Shown: piece by piece, positions 27,455 to 36,363 of the stretch
How positions within the stretch are numbered: position 1 is the first letter of the stretch
Layout: every line of letters begins with the position of its first letter
Assembly: GCA_046349635.1 (NCBI GenBank)
Contig: JAXMBX010000006.1
Coordinates: 70,379 to 134,378 of the forward strand
Reading direction: 5' to 3'
Length of the DNA: 64,000 nt
From: JAXMBX01 sp046349635
Lineage (GTDB): Bacteria > Planctomycetota > Planctomycetia > Planctomycetales > Planctomycetaceae
Program-made: the position numbers and the translations under genes
Notes under the pieces: generated by a model
Databases searched by the model: none
What the model saw: the letters and a program-made list of their open reading frames with translations, nothing else
What the model was told of the DNA's origin: nothing

Positions 27455-27724
27455 GCATCGTTCCTGTCAGACTCTGAAGGTGCGAGATCATCTCGAAGTG
27501 CATCTTTTCTCGGAGTAGCAGGACCATTGTTGCCTGTTGTCACACGTATTTCTAGCCCCTCTACTAGAGACTGGACAAAAATTGTCCAAGCGCAAGGGGC
27601 GCGTCATTTTGACGACGACGCGGAGCGTCTGCAGGGAAATAAGCGGCGGGGATAATCTTTGGCGGGACTTGAGCGACTGTATGTGCGACGAGCTTTACAA
27701 AGTGGCGTTTGACGCAACTCCGCC
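27455..27724. other. Upstream region of the moxR operon
   Basis: 270 bases between moxR and the preceding minus-strand gene's stop. No gene is supported. It holds the inverted repeat described separately and a short CTAG...CTAG palindrome next to it (around 27553-27568). No GC-rich terminator was found for the upstream gene. Confidence 0.45.
27572..27588. promoter_or_regulatory. Operator-like palindrome upstream of moxR
   Basis: A perfect inverted repeat, TGGACAA-AAA-TTGTCCA, with 7-bp arms and a 3-bp AT centre. It lies about 120 bases upstream of the moxR start in a region with no gene. The size and spacing are those of a dimeric-repressor operator rather than a terminator. The regulator is unknown. 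Confidence 0.4.
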
Positions 27725-28468
27725 TTACTTCATGTCGAACATGTCCTCAACCGCGCCAACTCGGGGAGCGTCACGCGTCCCTTCTTTGAAGACACCCGTC
27801 AGGCGGATATCCGTCAGGTGCCCCTGCTCTTCAAAACTTTGGCGCAGCAACAACCCTTGCGTGTCGTACCACAGGTGGACGTCCACCTCTCCCGTCAGGC
27901 GGAACCGCATGCTCGTCTGGTCGCCGTTGCGCAGGCGGAGATTTTCCGCCCGGACGTAGGTCAGCGTCGCCTTCTTCGCGACCCCATCGTCGGGATCGAG
28001 GATATAGACCTGGGTCGCTTTGTCCCGCTGACGAATGTATTTCTCCGGCAGCTTCCAGTAACTGCTCGTGAAATGGGCCCCTTGGCCCTCGCGGCGTTCA
28101 CCGTTGATCAGGATCTGGGTTTTGTCGTCCTTGATGGTCGCCGAGGTGCGGATCGGTTTGCCGTCGTCCAGCGTCTGGCTGTCGACACGCGATAATTTCC
28201 CGTCCTGCCAGACTTCCTTTCCCCGGAACTGGTACATGTAGGTGTAGAACAGGATGTTCGCCTTCACATCCGCATTCAGTTCCATCACGGATTGTTCCTG
28301 CGTGTCGGAGATCTTCATCCGATAAGTCCCCATCGGATTTCCGTCAACCAGGATTTCGAACTCACGCCGTTGCTGGCCGGCAGGCTCCACGCCGAACAGC
28401 ATCGGGCACGACAGCAGCGACACGAAAATTGCGACAGAGAGAGGGCGCAGGGATCTCAGATTGACCAC
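27725..28468 (-). CDS. Secreted DUF6134-like protein
   Basis: A 247-residue exported protein. It has a signal peptide (LSVAIFVSLLSCPMLFGVEP) and then an all-beta chain. Key stretches are REFEILVDGNPMGTYRMKI, YMYQFRGKEVWQDGKL, NGERREGQGAHFTSSYWKL and VYILDPDDGVAKKATLTY. The pattern of a DUF6134-type or similar beta-sandwich protein is recognisable but no function is known. I chose the GTG at 28468 because AGGAAAGG lies about 8 bases upstream and it starts the signal peptide. The frame continues 31 codons upstream with a basic, non-signal stretch. Confidence 0.75.
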   Translation of the reverse strand: MVNLRSLRPLSVAIFVSLLSCPMLFGVEPAGQQRREFEILVDGNPMGTYRMKISDTQEQSVMELNADVKANILFYTYMYQFRGKEVWQDGKLSRVDSQTLDDGKPIRTSATIKDDKTQILINGERREGQGAHFTSSYWKLPEKYIRQRDKATQVYILDPDDGVAKKATLTYVRAENLRLRNGDQTSMRFRLTGEVDVHLWYDTQGLLLRQSFEEQGHLTDIRLTGVFKEGTRDAPRVGAVEDMFDMK

Positions 28469-28647
28469 GTCCGAGCCTTTCCTGTTACAGGACCGTTTGA
28501 AACGTTTACCTTCCCTATCGGCAGACGAATCGGCCGACTTGGGGCGGGAAGTGTAAATCAAGGCTCACAGGTCGCAAAGGCGAATTCCGGGTTTCCCTAA
28601 CCCTCTGCCCGCCAAGGTGTTCTCTGGGGTGGGTGGCGAACAGGAAT

Positions 28648-29727
28648 CTACCCCTGAACAATCTTGCGGACATTTGCCTCCGTCACCGGCTGAATCACAC
28701 CTTTCTCGGTGATGATTCCGGCGATCAAGCTCGCCGGAGTCACATCGAACGCCGGATTGTAAACTTCGACCCCTTCCGGAGCGGTTTGACGGCCAAAACC
28801 GTGCGTGATTTCGCGCGCTCCCCGTTCCTCGATCGGAATTCCTTCGCCGTTCTCCAGCGTCAGGTCAAACGTGCTGGTGGGGGCGGCGACATAAAACGGG
28901 ATGTCGTGCGCTTTCGCCAGGTGCGCAACGGAATACGTCCCGATCTTGTTCGCGGCGTCTCCATTGGCCGCAATGCGGTCCGCTCCGACGATGACCGCAT
29001 CGATTTTTCCTTCCTTCATCACCCAGCCCGCCATCGAATCGCAGATCAGGGTGACGGGAACGCCACGCTGCTGCAGTTCCCAGGCGGTCAGCCGCGCTCC
29101 CTGCAGGAGCGGTCGCGTTTCGTCCGCATAGACGTGGATTTTTTTCCCTTCTTCCGCAGCCCGGAAAAAGACCGCCAATGCCGTTCCGTCACCCGCCGTT
29201 GCCAGCCCTCCCGCATTGCAGTGGGTCAGCAATCCGCATTCTTGAGGGAGAAGTTCCGCGCCATGCCGGCCAATCGCGGCGCACATCTCCCGGTCTTCCA
29301 CTTCGATATCCCGCGCTTCCCGCAGAATTTCCTCCAGCAGTGCTTTCGGAGCGAGATCTTTTTTTTCCGCCACCAGGCCACGCAACCGGTCCAGTGCCCA
29401 GAACAGATTTACGGCAGTCGGACGGCTCCCCGCCAGGTAATCCGCCACGTTGGTGAACCGCGCGCGAAAGGCGGTCCCCTCTTCGCCGAGATGCTTCTGC
29501 AATCCCAGCACGACGCCGTAGGCCGCTGCCACGCCGATCGCAGGGGCACCGCGGACGCGCAACGATTTGATCGCTTCCCAGACCGTCTCCACGTCACGGC
29601 AGTCGATCTCTCGATGTTCCACCGGCAGCAATGTCTGATCGATCATCCGCAGATGCCCATCGATCCCCCCTTCCCACACCATCGTGGGGGCATAGTTCCG
29701 GGCCACAATCGTCTCGGTCTTCGTCAT
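28648..29727 (-). CDS. mtnA: S-methyl-5-thioribose-1-phosphate isomerase
   Basis: A 359-residue member of the MtnA/eIF2B-alpha-like family. It interconverts methylthioribose-1-phosphate and methylthioribulose-1-phosphate in the methionine salvage pathway. Signature stretches are VWEAIKSLRVRGAPAIGVAA near the N-terminus, LLTHCNAGGLAT with the catalytic-type Cys, and GADRIAANGDAANKIGTYSV with the catalytic Asp. HDIPFYVAAPTSTFD follows near the C-terminus. Length is normal for the family. A DJ-1-like gene lies 34 bases upstream in the same direction, possibly one transcript. No other methionine-salvage gene is in the window. Confidence 0.95.
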   Translation of the reverse strand: MTKTETIVARNYAPTMVWEGGIDGHLRMIDQTLLPVEHREIDCRDVETVWEAIKSLRVRGAPAIGVAAAYGVVLGLQKHLGEEGTAFRARFTNVADYLAGSRPTAVNLFWALDRLRGLVAEKKDLAPKALLEEILREARDIEVEDREMCAAIGRHGAELLPQECGLLTHCNAGGLATAGDGTALAVFFRAAEEGKKIHVYADETRPLLQGARLTAWELQQRGVPVTLICDSMAGWVMKEGKIDAVIVGADRIAANGDAANKIGTYSVAHLAKAHDIPFYVAAPTSTFDLTLENGEGIPIEERGAREITHGFGRQTAPEGVEVYNPAFDVTPASLIAGIITEKGVIQPVTEANVRKIVQG

Positions 29728-29761
29728 CGACTTCTTTCTTTCACTCGCATTGGCTCGTTAA

Positions 29762-30304
29762 CTACTTCGTTCCCTGCCGCGTCAACACATCGATCAGGCC
29801 GATGCAGAAGTCCGGCAGATCGTCCGGCTTGCGGCTGGAGACAAAATGCCGGTCCACGACCACGGACTTGTCTTCCCAGATCGCGCCCGCGTTCACCAGA
29901 TCATCCCTGATACCCAGCGAACCGGTGACGCGCACTCCCTTGTAAACACCCGCGGAGATCGGAATCCATCCACCGTGGCAGATCGCCGCCACCAGTTTCC
30001 CCGCTTTGGAGAAATCCTGGACGAGCGACAGCACTTTGGCATCACGCCGCAGTTTGTCCGGCATGAATCCTCCGGGAACCACCAGTCCCGTGAAATCCGC
30101 GGCTTCCATGTCGGCGATTTGAGCGTCGCTCTTACAGGGATAGCTATGTTTCCCGGCGTAAACTTTCGCGGCGACGGGACCCGCGACGGTCACGACCGCT
30201 CCTGCTTCCTGCAGGCGCAGTTTCGGATACCACAGCTCCAGGTCTTCATAAATATCTTCGACGAACATCAGGATCCGATGTCCGGTCAATTCTTTCCCAC
30301 TCAT
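29762..30304 (-). CDS. DJ-1/PfpI-family protein
   Basis: A 180-residue single-domain protein of the DJ-1/PfpI superfamily. The nucleophile elbow VAAICHGGW carries Cys109 followed by His110. Glu16 in FVEDIYED is the acidic partner expected at the N-terminal strand. FTGLVVPGGFMPDKLR is the oxyanion-loop region. Members include glyoxalase III and protein or nucleotide deglycases as well as PfpI proteases. Motifs alone do not separate these activities. An intrinsic terminator lies between this gene and the upstream desaturase, so it has its own promoter or relies on read-through. Confidence 0.9.
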   Translation of the reverse strand: MSGKELTGHRILMFVEDIYEDLELWYPKLRLQEAGAVVTVAGPVAAKVYAGKHSYPCKSDAQIADMEAADFTGLVVPGGFMPDKLRRDAKVLSLVQDFSKAGKLVAAICHGGWIPISAGVYKGVRVTGSLGIRDDLVNAGAIWEDKSVVVDRHFVSSRKPDDLPDFCIGLIDVLTRQGTK

Positions 30305-30381
30305 TTTGGTGTCACCTCAGGAAGTTCAATGGACCAACCGGCTTTGATTGTATCCCGTTTTACCGACGATTTCCGCCGTGG

Positions 30382-30416
30382 AAAAAAAGCAGCCCCGGCC
30401 AAGGAGACCGGGGCTG
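30382..30416 (-). terminator. Intrinsic terminator after the desaturase gene
   Basis: Read on the minus strand, the 9-bp arms CAGCCCCGG (30416-30408) and CCGGGGCTG (30398-30390) flank a 9-base loop. A run of seven T (30388-30382) follows after one C. It lies about 34 bases past the stop of the desaturase gene. Confidence 0.88.
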
Positions 30417-30449
30417 ATATTGCTTGCCGTCGATTCGGAAGAATTCGTC

Positions 30450-31463
30450 CTAGTGGATCATTTCTTCCTTGGGGAGTTTGTCCTGAATGTTCCACGCCAG
30501 GCCGACCGCTTTCATGGTCCGAATGACGAGATAAGTGACGTCGAATTCGTACCAGCGGTGTCCGTGCGCCGCGAGCCGTTGATGGGCATGGTGATTGTTG
30601 TGCCAACCTTCTCCGTAGCTGAGGAGCGCCACCCACCACAGGTTGCGGGAGCGGTCGGTGGTGTTGTAGTTCCGATAGCCCCACATGTGGGACGCGGAAT
30701 TCACAAACCAGGTGCAGTGATAGCAGACGACAGTCCGCAGGCAGAGTCCCCACAACACGACCGACAAACCCTGGTGGAAGAAGTATTCCCCAAAGGCATA
30801 CAGCGCGACACCGGTCAGCGGCGCAAAAATCGGGAAGAAGTTGTGCAGGAACCGGAACCCCGGATCCTTCCACATATCGGGAGCCCAGCGGACGAACATT
30901 GCCTCCAGGGCATCTTTCTTGATCGCCGGATGGAACCACAGGATGTGGGACCAGAGGAAGCCATCGTTCGGGGAGTGGGGGTCTTCATCGAGATCGGAAA
31001 AGACGTGATGTTTGCGGTGGTTGGCGACCCACATGATGGGGCTCCCCTCGGCCGACAACATGCCACAGAGTCCCAGGCCATACTTCACCCAGGCGGGGCA
31101 TTGGAAGCTGCCGTGGGTCAGCAAGCGGTGGTAACCGAGCGTGATCCCCAGGCAGGCGGTGACGAAGTGCAAAACGACGAACGTCGCCAGCCCGACCCAA
31201 CTGAAATGCCACAGCGCGACAACTGCGCCGATGTGCATGCCGGTCATCCACAAGGCAACGGGCCAATCAAGGCCATCCGGGAAACGCTCCTTCCAGAGCG
31301 AGGCTGTCTTCGTGACCGTGAAATCGATCCTTTCAGAGGCATCGATTAAGGGCTGCCGTTTCTTGGCAACCGGGCCGCGCTTGGGACGGGAAACGACCGG
31401 AGCGCCAGGAGCGAGATCCACGGGACGTTCGACCTGACGGGGTTGATGAGAATCGAGTGACAT
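30450..31463 (-). CDS. Acyl-CoA/fatty-acid desaturase
   Basis: A 337-residue membrane desaturase of the stearoyl-CoA delta-9 type. The three histidine boxes are HRLLTH at 112-117, HRKHH at 149-153 and HNNHH at 288-292 (in YGEGWHNNHHAHQR). They coordinate the di-iron centre that inserts a cis double bond into fatty acyl chains. Four hydrophobic segments are visible (e.g. WMTGMHIGAVVALWHF, FVVLHFVTACLGITLGYH, GVALYAFGEYFF, CLRTVVCYHCTWFVN). The first 45 residues are Pro/Arg/Lys rich and probably disordered. A strong terminator follows. Confidence 0.95.
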   Translation of the reverse strand: MSLDSHQPRQVERPVDLAPGAPVVSRPKRGPVAKKRQPLIDASERIDFTVTKTASLWKERFPDGLDWPVALWMTGMHIGAVVALWHFSWVGLATFVVLHFVTACLGITLGYHRLLTHGSFQCPAWVKYGLGLCGMLSAEGSPIMWVANHRKHHVFSDLDEDPHSPNDGFLWSHILWFHPAIKKDALEAMFVRWAPDMWKDPGFRFLHNFFPIFAPLTGVALYAFGEYFFHQGLSVVLWGLCLRTVVCYHCTWFVNSASHMWGYRNYNTTDRSRNLWWVALLSYGEGWHNNHHAHQRLAAHGHRWYEFDVTYLVIRTMKAVGLAWNIQDKLPKEEMIH

Positions 31464-31715
31464 CGCTGACTCCTTGCCTCATCAGTCCTTGGTGAGGTCT
31501 TGCTGTATTGCGGCCTGCAGGAACGGATCATTCCGTTGGCATCTGCACGCCATCGCGAGAATCTTATTTCTGAGTCGTCAATCCTCAGTCATCGCTGTGT
31601 AAAACTTCGGTAATAGTTCAAATCACCGGTTTTGACCTCTCCGGCCCACTCGATTTTGGCGGTGTAAGTCACTGCCGCCTCGTGGGTTTTGGCCGAGGAG
31701 CCTGCACCGGACCGG

Positions 31716-32474
31716 CTATTTCCCCGCCGGCCGTTGGACCGGCGTTCCGAAGAGATTCTCCAGCCCCAGGCGCAGAATCACGAATAACGCCCCGACCGCT
31801 TCCCCCATGTGGATTTTGGATTGGCCCCGCTCCCGGTCCTTGAACTCAATAGGGGTTTCCTGAATCCGGCAGCCCAGTCGCTTGCAGCGATACAGGATCT
31901 CCTCTTGAAAAGCGTATCCGGTTGCGCGGATCCGATCGAAATCCAGCTTTTTCAACTCGGAAATCCGGTAGCAGCGGAACGCGCCGCTGTTGTCCCGGGT
32001 CCGCAGCCCCAATAGCAGACGGGCGTAGAGGTTCACCCCCCGGCTCATGAAATGCCGTTTCAGGCTCCAGCCGGTGATTTTTCCCCCTGTCACATACCGG
32101 GAGCCGATGGCCACGTCCGTGCGGTCTTTCGATTTCGAGTCCATCAAAGCGAGGATGGCCGGGATATGCCGGGGATGATGGCTGAAATCGACGTCCAGAT
32201 TCAGCACATAGTCATACCCCTGATCGATGGCATATTTGAACGCCGCGAGTGTAGCGCTTCCCAGTCCCAGTTTGCCGGTCCGGTGGAGGACCCGGATGCG
32301 GGGATCGCGCAACGCCATTTCATCGGCCAGTTTCCCCGTCCCATCCGGCGAGTTGTCATCGACCACCAGCAAATCCGCCTGCGGTGCGATGTTCTGAATT
32401 TCAGGGACCAGCAGGGGCAGATTCTCCGCCTCGTTGTAGGTGCAGAGGGTGATCAGGATGCGTTCCGCGGGCAT
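31716..32474 (-). CDS. Polyprenol-phosphate-mannose synthase-like GT2 glycosyltransferase
   Basis: A 252-residue glycosyltransferase of the DPM1/GT2 family. ILITLCTYNEAENLPLL begins the nucleotide-sugar fold. VVDDNSPDGTG lies at 37-47 and the metal-binding NLDVDFSHHPRHIP at about 92-104. SRYVTGGKITGW and GAFRCYR are typical of dolichol/polyprenol monophosphomannose synthases. There is no transmembrane tail, as in the soluble DPM1 type. It transfers a sugar from a nucleotide donor to polyprenyl phosphate; the sugar is inferred as mannose from family resemblance only. Confidence 0.88.
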   Translation of the reverse strand: MPAERILITLCTYNEAENLPLLVPEIQNIAPQADLLVVDDNSPDGTGKLADEMALRDPRIRVLHRTGKLGLGSATLAAFKYAIDQGYDYVLNLDVDFSHHPRHIPAILALMDSKSKDRTDVAIGSRYVTGGKITGWSLKRHFMSRGVNLYARLLLGLRTRDNSGAFRCYRISELKKLDFDRIRATGYAFQEEILYRCKRLGCRIQETPIEFKDRERGQSKIHMGEAVGALFVILRLGLENLFGTPVQRPAGK

Positions 32475-32820
32475 GCAGGGTCCAGACGAGGTTGTGAGGA
32501 TTTTCGGAAGAAATCGACCTGAAATGGAATGTTTGAAACCTTGAAAAAGTCGAGGCGAATCGAGGGATTTTGCATTATCGAATGCTGATGCATCGAATAC
32601 AATCGAGGAACACCACGAAAGGTCGTTTCAAGACATTTCTGGAAATACGCTTCTCTGAGGTCAATGGTTGGGACTTGCGGCTGGTCACCGCAGGTAATGT
32701 TGAGATCGGGCAGATACTGCCGTGCCGGGGCCGCATGGCTGTCGAAGTACTTCTGCCTCCAACCGCCACTCGTCTGTCATCACGTCTGCACGCAAGTTCG
32801 TTTTGTTTGGAGTTGGATTC
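32475..32820. other. Divergent intergenic region
   Basis: 346 bases between the minus-strand glycosyltransferase and the plus-strand redox/copper fusion gene. It must hold both promoters. A TCGAATGC/TCGAATAC direct repeat sits near 32577 and 32594. Just before the plus-strand ATG there is a GGAG ribosome binding site. No other gene is supported. Confidence 0.45.
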
Positions 32821-35217
32821 ATGAGGAATCGTGTCTTGCCGTTGGCAGTATTGGCTGGATTTGTTTCGTGTTCACTCTTTGCCGCCGATCCGGTCACCGA
32901 GCAGTTTGCGAAATACGATAAGAACAAGGATGGGGTTGTCACGTCCGCCGAGTTGCCGCAGCCGATTCTGTTTCGCCTGCTGGACGGAAACGGGGATGGA
33001 AAGGTCACGCTGGAAGAAGCCCAGGAAAACGCTCCCCGGATCCTCGCCGCGACCCAGTCCGCGGACATGAAACCCGCGGCGGAAAATCCAGCGGAATCAT
33101 CAAAGGATGCGGCGTCGAAGAAGTCAAAGAAAGAACTCGTCGCGGTGAAAAAGGTGACTCCTTCAAAAACGGAGGAGGATGATCCGAAATCCCGAACACC
33201 GGACCAGAAAGGGGCCTTAGAAGAGTCACCCGTCCGCCAGGGGCCGCGGTTCATCAAGGCTTCTGAACACGGAGTAGGTCGGCGGATTCCCGATTTCAAT
33301 TACACGACCCTCACCGGCAAGTCGGCGAGGATCAGCGACTGCAAGGAACATAAGTACACAGTTTTTGCACTGACGAGCACCAGTTGCCCTCTCAGCAAAA
33401 AATATCTCCCGTCTCTGGTCTCCTTGTCTGAGAAGTTTGGTTCATTCAACATTGAATTCGTCCTGGTCAATCCGTTCGCGACCGATAAACCGGAAACAAT
33501 GAAAGCGGCGGCGGATTCCTTCAAGGCCCACGTGGAATACGTCCACGACAAGAGCAACGATCTGTCCCGCGTTCTGGGAGCTTCGACGACGACGGATGTG
33601 ATCGTTCTCGATTCGGCTCAGACCGTGGTCTACCACGGGGCCGTCGACGACCAGTACGGTTTCGGGTATTCACTCGACAAGCCGCGGGAATCTTACCTGC
33701 GGGATGCGCTCGATGCACTTCTGCGCGGGGAACGCCCCAGGATTGCCGCCACGGACGCTCCCGGCTGCACGCTGGAACTCGCCCCCACGAAGTCTCCCAA
33801 GGCCGAGGATGCTCCCACGTACTACAACCAAATCGCGCGGATCGTGCAGCAGAACTGCGTGGAGTGCCATCGCACCGGAGGGGTGGCACCGTTCACGCTG
33901 ACCAGTTACCAGGACGTGGTCGATCATGCGAGCATGATCAAGACCGTCGTTGAAAAGAAGACGATGCCCCCGTGGTTCGCCGTGGAAAAAGACCAGAAAC
34001 AGCCGACTCCCTGGGTGAATGACCGCTCCCTGACGGACGCGGAAAAGAAGACCCTCAACAGTTGGCTGAATACGGGAAAAAAGGAGGGAGATTCCAAAGA
34101 GGCACCAGCTCCGTTCCAGAGTCCCGGGGAATGGGTGATCGGCACTCCGGATGTGATTTACCAGCTTCCGCAGCCGGTCGACATCAAGGCGACAGGCACC
34201 ATGGACTACTACGACGCGGTCGTCGAGACAAAACTGACCGAGGATAAGTGGGTGCAGGCGTTAGAAGTTCGTCCCACCGCTCGCGAAGTCGTGCATCACG
34301 TGATCGTGTTCGCTTACCCTCCGAATCAGAAGGGGGGAGAACGGCAGGCGGATGAACGGCTCGGTTATTTCGCCGTGTACGTTCCCGGCAATAGCACGCT
34401 GATCTATCCCGATGGCTTCGCGAAGCGCCTTCCGAAGGGAACGAAGCTCCGGTTCCAGATGCACTACACGCCGAACGGCACCGAGACGAAGGACCAGACC
34501 CGTGTGGGTTTCGTGTTTGCCAAGCAGCCACCGGAACATGAGGTGCTGGTGACGAGCCTGGTGAATACGTGGTTCAAGATTCCGCCGGGGGATGCGAACT
34601 TTCAGGATTCCGCATCGATCCGTTTGCCGACGGACATTCGTGTCCTCGGCTACCTGCCGCACATGCACCTGCGCGGGAAGGCGGCGCGGTATGAATTGAC
34701 GGACCCGGAAGGAAAAAAAAGCACGCTGCTCGACGTGCCGCATTACGACTTCAACTGGCAGTTAATTTACCGTTACGCGGATCCGCTGCTGATCAAGAAA
34801 GGTTCGCGGATCACGTATACATCCTGGTTCGACAACAGCGACAAGAACCCTGCGAATCCCAATCCCAAGGTGACCGTCTCCTGGGGGCCACAGACCCAGG
34901 ATGAGATGCTGCTGGGATATATGGAATATTATTATCCGGATGCGAAGCCGTCTGCAAAGTTGGATGTGGCCGCGATGAACCTGATGTCGCCCAGCAACCC
35001 CGAGTACCTGTTCGACATGGTGGACGAGGACGGGGACGATAAGTTGTCGAAGGACGAGATCAAGTTGTTCGAGGAATTGTCCGGTCGCGGCAAGCCGAAC
35101 GACCAGATGCTCAACTTCCTGCTGACCGGCCTGGACTCGAACAAGGACGGCATGCTGGACCGCAAAGAGTTCGCGAAGATTAAGAATCTTCCCCGTGGCA
35201 ACCGCCGCCGAAACTGA
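32821..35217 (+). CDS. EF-hand/redoxin/cytochrome c/copper-monooxygenase-like fusion protein
   Basis: A 798-residue exported protein with a signal peptide (VLPLAVLAGFVSCSLFAADP). Two EF-hand loops follow (DKNKDGVVTSAE; DGNGDGKVTLEE), then a Lys-rich linker. A peroxiredoxin/redoxin-like domain at about 150-310 contains TSTSCPLSKKYLPSL, with one Cys. A heme site CVECH lies at 346-350. Then comes a type-II copper monooxygenase-like pair of domains with VVHHVIVFAYP near 490, FQMHYTPNG and PHMHLRGKA near 612. Two C-terminal EF-hand loops (DEDGDDKLSKDE; DSNKDGMLDRKE) end it. The ATG at 32821 follows TTGGAG. The fused layout suggests coupled electron transfer and copper chemistry outside the membrane; the substrate is unknown. 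Confidence 0.9.
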   Translation: MRNRVLPLAVLAGFVSCSLFAADPVTEQFAKYDKNKDGVVTSAELPQPILFRLLDGNGDGKVTLEEAQENAPRILAATQSADMKPAAENPAESSKDAASKKSKKELVAVKKVTPSKTEEDDPKSRTPDQKGALEESPVRQGPRFIKASEHGVGRRIPDFNYTTLTGKSARISDCKEHKYTVFALTSTSCPLSKKYLPSLVSLSEKFGSFNIEFVLVNPFATDKPETMKAAADSFKAHVEYVHDKSNDLSRVLGASTTTDVIVLDSAQTVVYHGAVDDQYGFGYSLDKPRESYLRDALDALLRGERPRIAATDAPGCTLELAPTKSPKAEDAPTYYNQIARIVQQNCVECHRTGGVAPFTLTSYQDVVDHASMIKTVVEKKTMPPWFAVEKDQKQPTPWVNDRSLTDAEKKTLNSWLNTGKKEGDSKEAPAPFQSPGEWVIGTPDVIYQLPQPVDIKATGTMDYYDAVVETKLTEDKWVQALEVRPTAREVVHHVIVFAYPPNQKGGERQADERLGYFAVYVPGNSTLIYPDGFAKRLPKGTKLRFQMHYTPNGTETKDQTRVGFVFAKQPPEHEVLVTSLVNTWFKIPPGDANFQDSASIRLPTDIRVLGYLPHMHLRGKAARYELTDPEGKKSTLLDVPHYDFNWQLIYRYADPLLIKKGSRITYTSWFDNSDKNPANPNPKVTVSWGPQTQDEMLLGYMEYYYPDAKPSAKLDVAAMNLMSPSNPEYLFDMVDEDGDDKLSKDEIKLFEELSGRGKPNDQMLNFLLTGLDSNKDGMLDRKEFAKIKNLPRGNRRRN

Positions 35218-35304
35218 GGCGTCTGACGTCCATTTGAACGCCGGCTGTACCTCACTTCAAAAGTGATTGTGGAGCGTCACATCCTCTGAAGTCAGTAACT
35301 TGCC

Positions 35305-36339
35305 ATGCCCGACTCGGAGACACCGACGCAGCCCCCTCATGAGCAGGTTGCTCGTCGAGCAAGACTACCGAGGAAGTGGATAATCCCCCTTCTCGTCCTG
35401 TGCGCGGGGTCTGTGGTAGCAGGGGTGATCTTGGGTTGGCAGTGGTGGCGGGTCCAGTGTGCGATCGAAACCGCGAAAGAGTTGAGGGCTCAGGGGGTGT
35501 TGCTGGATGCACATCTGTCTCCGCCGGATCGGCCTTCTTTTCAAATCCCGTATCTGGGATGGAGAGTGTGGCTTCCAGGATCCATGATGCCGCACCCGGA
35601 CTTCGCGATTCGAGCGGTGGCGGACTACAAGGGGGCATTCGGTTCGAAAGTGGAGTATCGCAGCCTGCTCGCGTTTCCGAACTTGAGGTCTCTGCATCTC
35701 GAACGGGGCCGTGTGACGGATGAGATGGTGGAGACGTTGTCACGTTGTGCTGCCCTGAGGGGCTTGACGTTTTCGAAGTCCGAGTTGACGGACGTGGAAG
35801 TGAAAATGCTGACGCGGCTGAAACAGTTGACGAGCCTGGAAGTCGGGGTGCTGCGGATCAGCGATGAGGGCTTGAAAGCGTTCGCGGAGTTTCCCCGGCT
35901 GACATACCTGAGTATCGAAGCGGTGGAGATTCAGGGGGCGGACTTTGAACTGATGGGGAAGGCTTTGCAGTTGGAGGGACTCAACCTGCAGGGGAAGGGG
36001 TTCGGAGATCCGCAGATTGAGGGGATGGTGATGGCCTTCCGCGAGTCGTCGTTGAAGCGACTCACCCTGTCGACCCCAGCGGTGACGGACACATTTCTGC
36101 GAGCCCTGTCTGAAATGACGAACATTCAAACCTTGAACTTCTTTGAAGTGAAGGTCAGTGATGAAGGATTGAAATCGGTGGCGAAGATGGGGGCGTTGAA
36201 GCAGCTGAGTTTGTTCGGGACGGCTTCAAGCGGCGAAGGCGTACTGGCGTTCAAGAAATCGCGGCCGGAGGTGTTTGTGCAGGGGGATGACGGGTTGCGG
36301 AGGAGGATGGAGGCGGTCAATAAAGCCGACGGGAATTAA
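35305..36339 (+). CDS. Membrane-anchored leucine-rich-repeat-like protein (paralogue 1)
   Basis: A 344-residue protein. The N-terminus is basic, followed by one transmembrane helix at about 25-44 (WIIPLLVLCAGSVVAGVIL). The rest is outside, with repeats of about 24 residues like RLKQLTSLEVGVLRISDEGLKAFAEFP and MTNIQTLNFFEVKVSDEGLKSVAK, the cysteine-containing/LRR type without the cysteines. It shares layout and motifs with the gene at 40418-41263: EYR.LL.FP.L...HLE at about residues 114-134 and DEGL.I.AEFPRLT later. Neighbours are secreted proteins on the same strand. A role in protein-protein binding at the envelope is inferred. Confidence 0.8.
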   Translation: MPDSETPTQPPHEQVARRARLPRKWIIPLLVLCAGSVVAGVILGWQWWRVQCAIETAKELRAQGVLLDAHLSPPDRPSFQIPYLGWRVWLPGSMMPHPDFAIRAVADYKGAFGSKVEYRSLLAFPNLRSLHLERGRVTDEMVETLSRCAALRGLTFSKSELTDVEVKMLTRLKQLTSLEVGVLRISDEGLKAFAEFPRLTYLSIEAVEIQGADFELMGKALQLEGLNLQGKGFGDPQIEGMVMAFRESSLKRLTLSTPAVTDTFLRALSEMTNIQTLNFFEVKVSDEGLKSVAKMGALKQLSLFGTASSGEGVLAFKKSRPEVFVQGDDGLRRRMEAVNKADGN

Positions 36340-36363
36340 TCGTCGAAACACGCCTTTTGGCGA

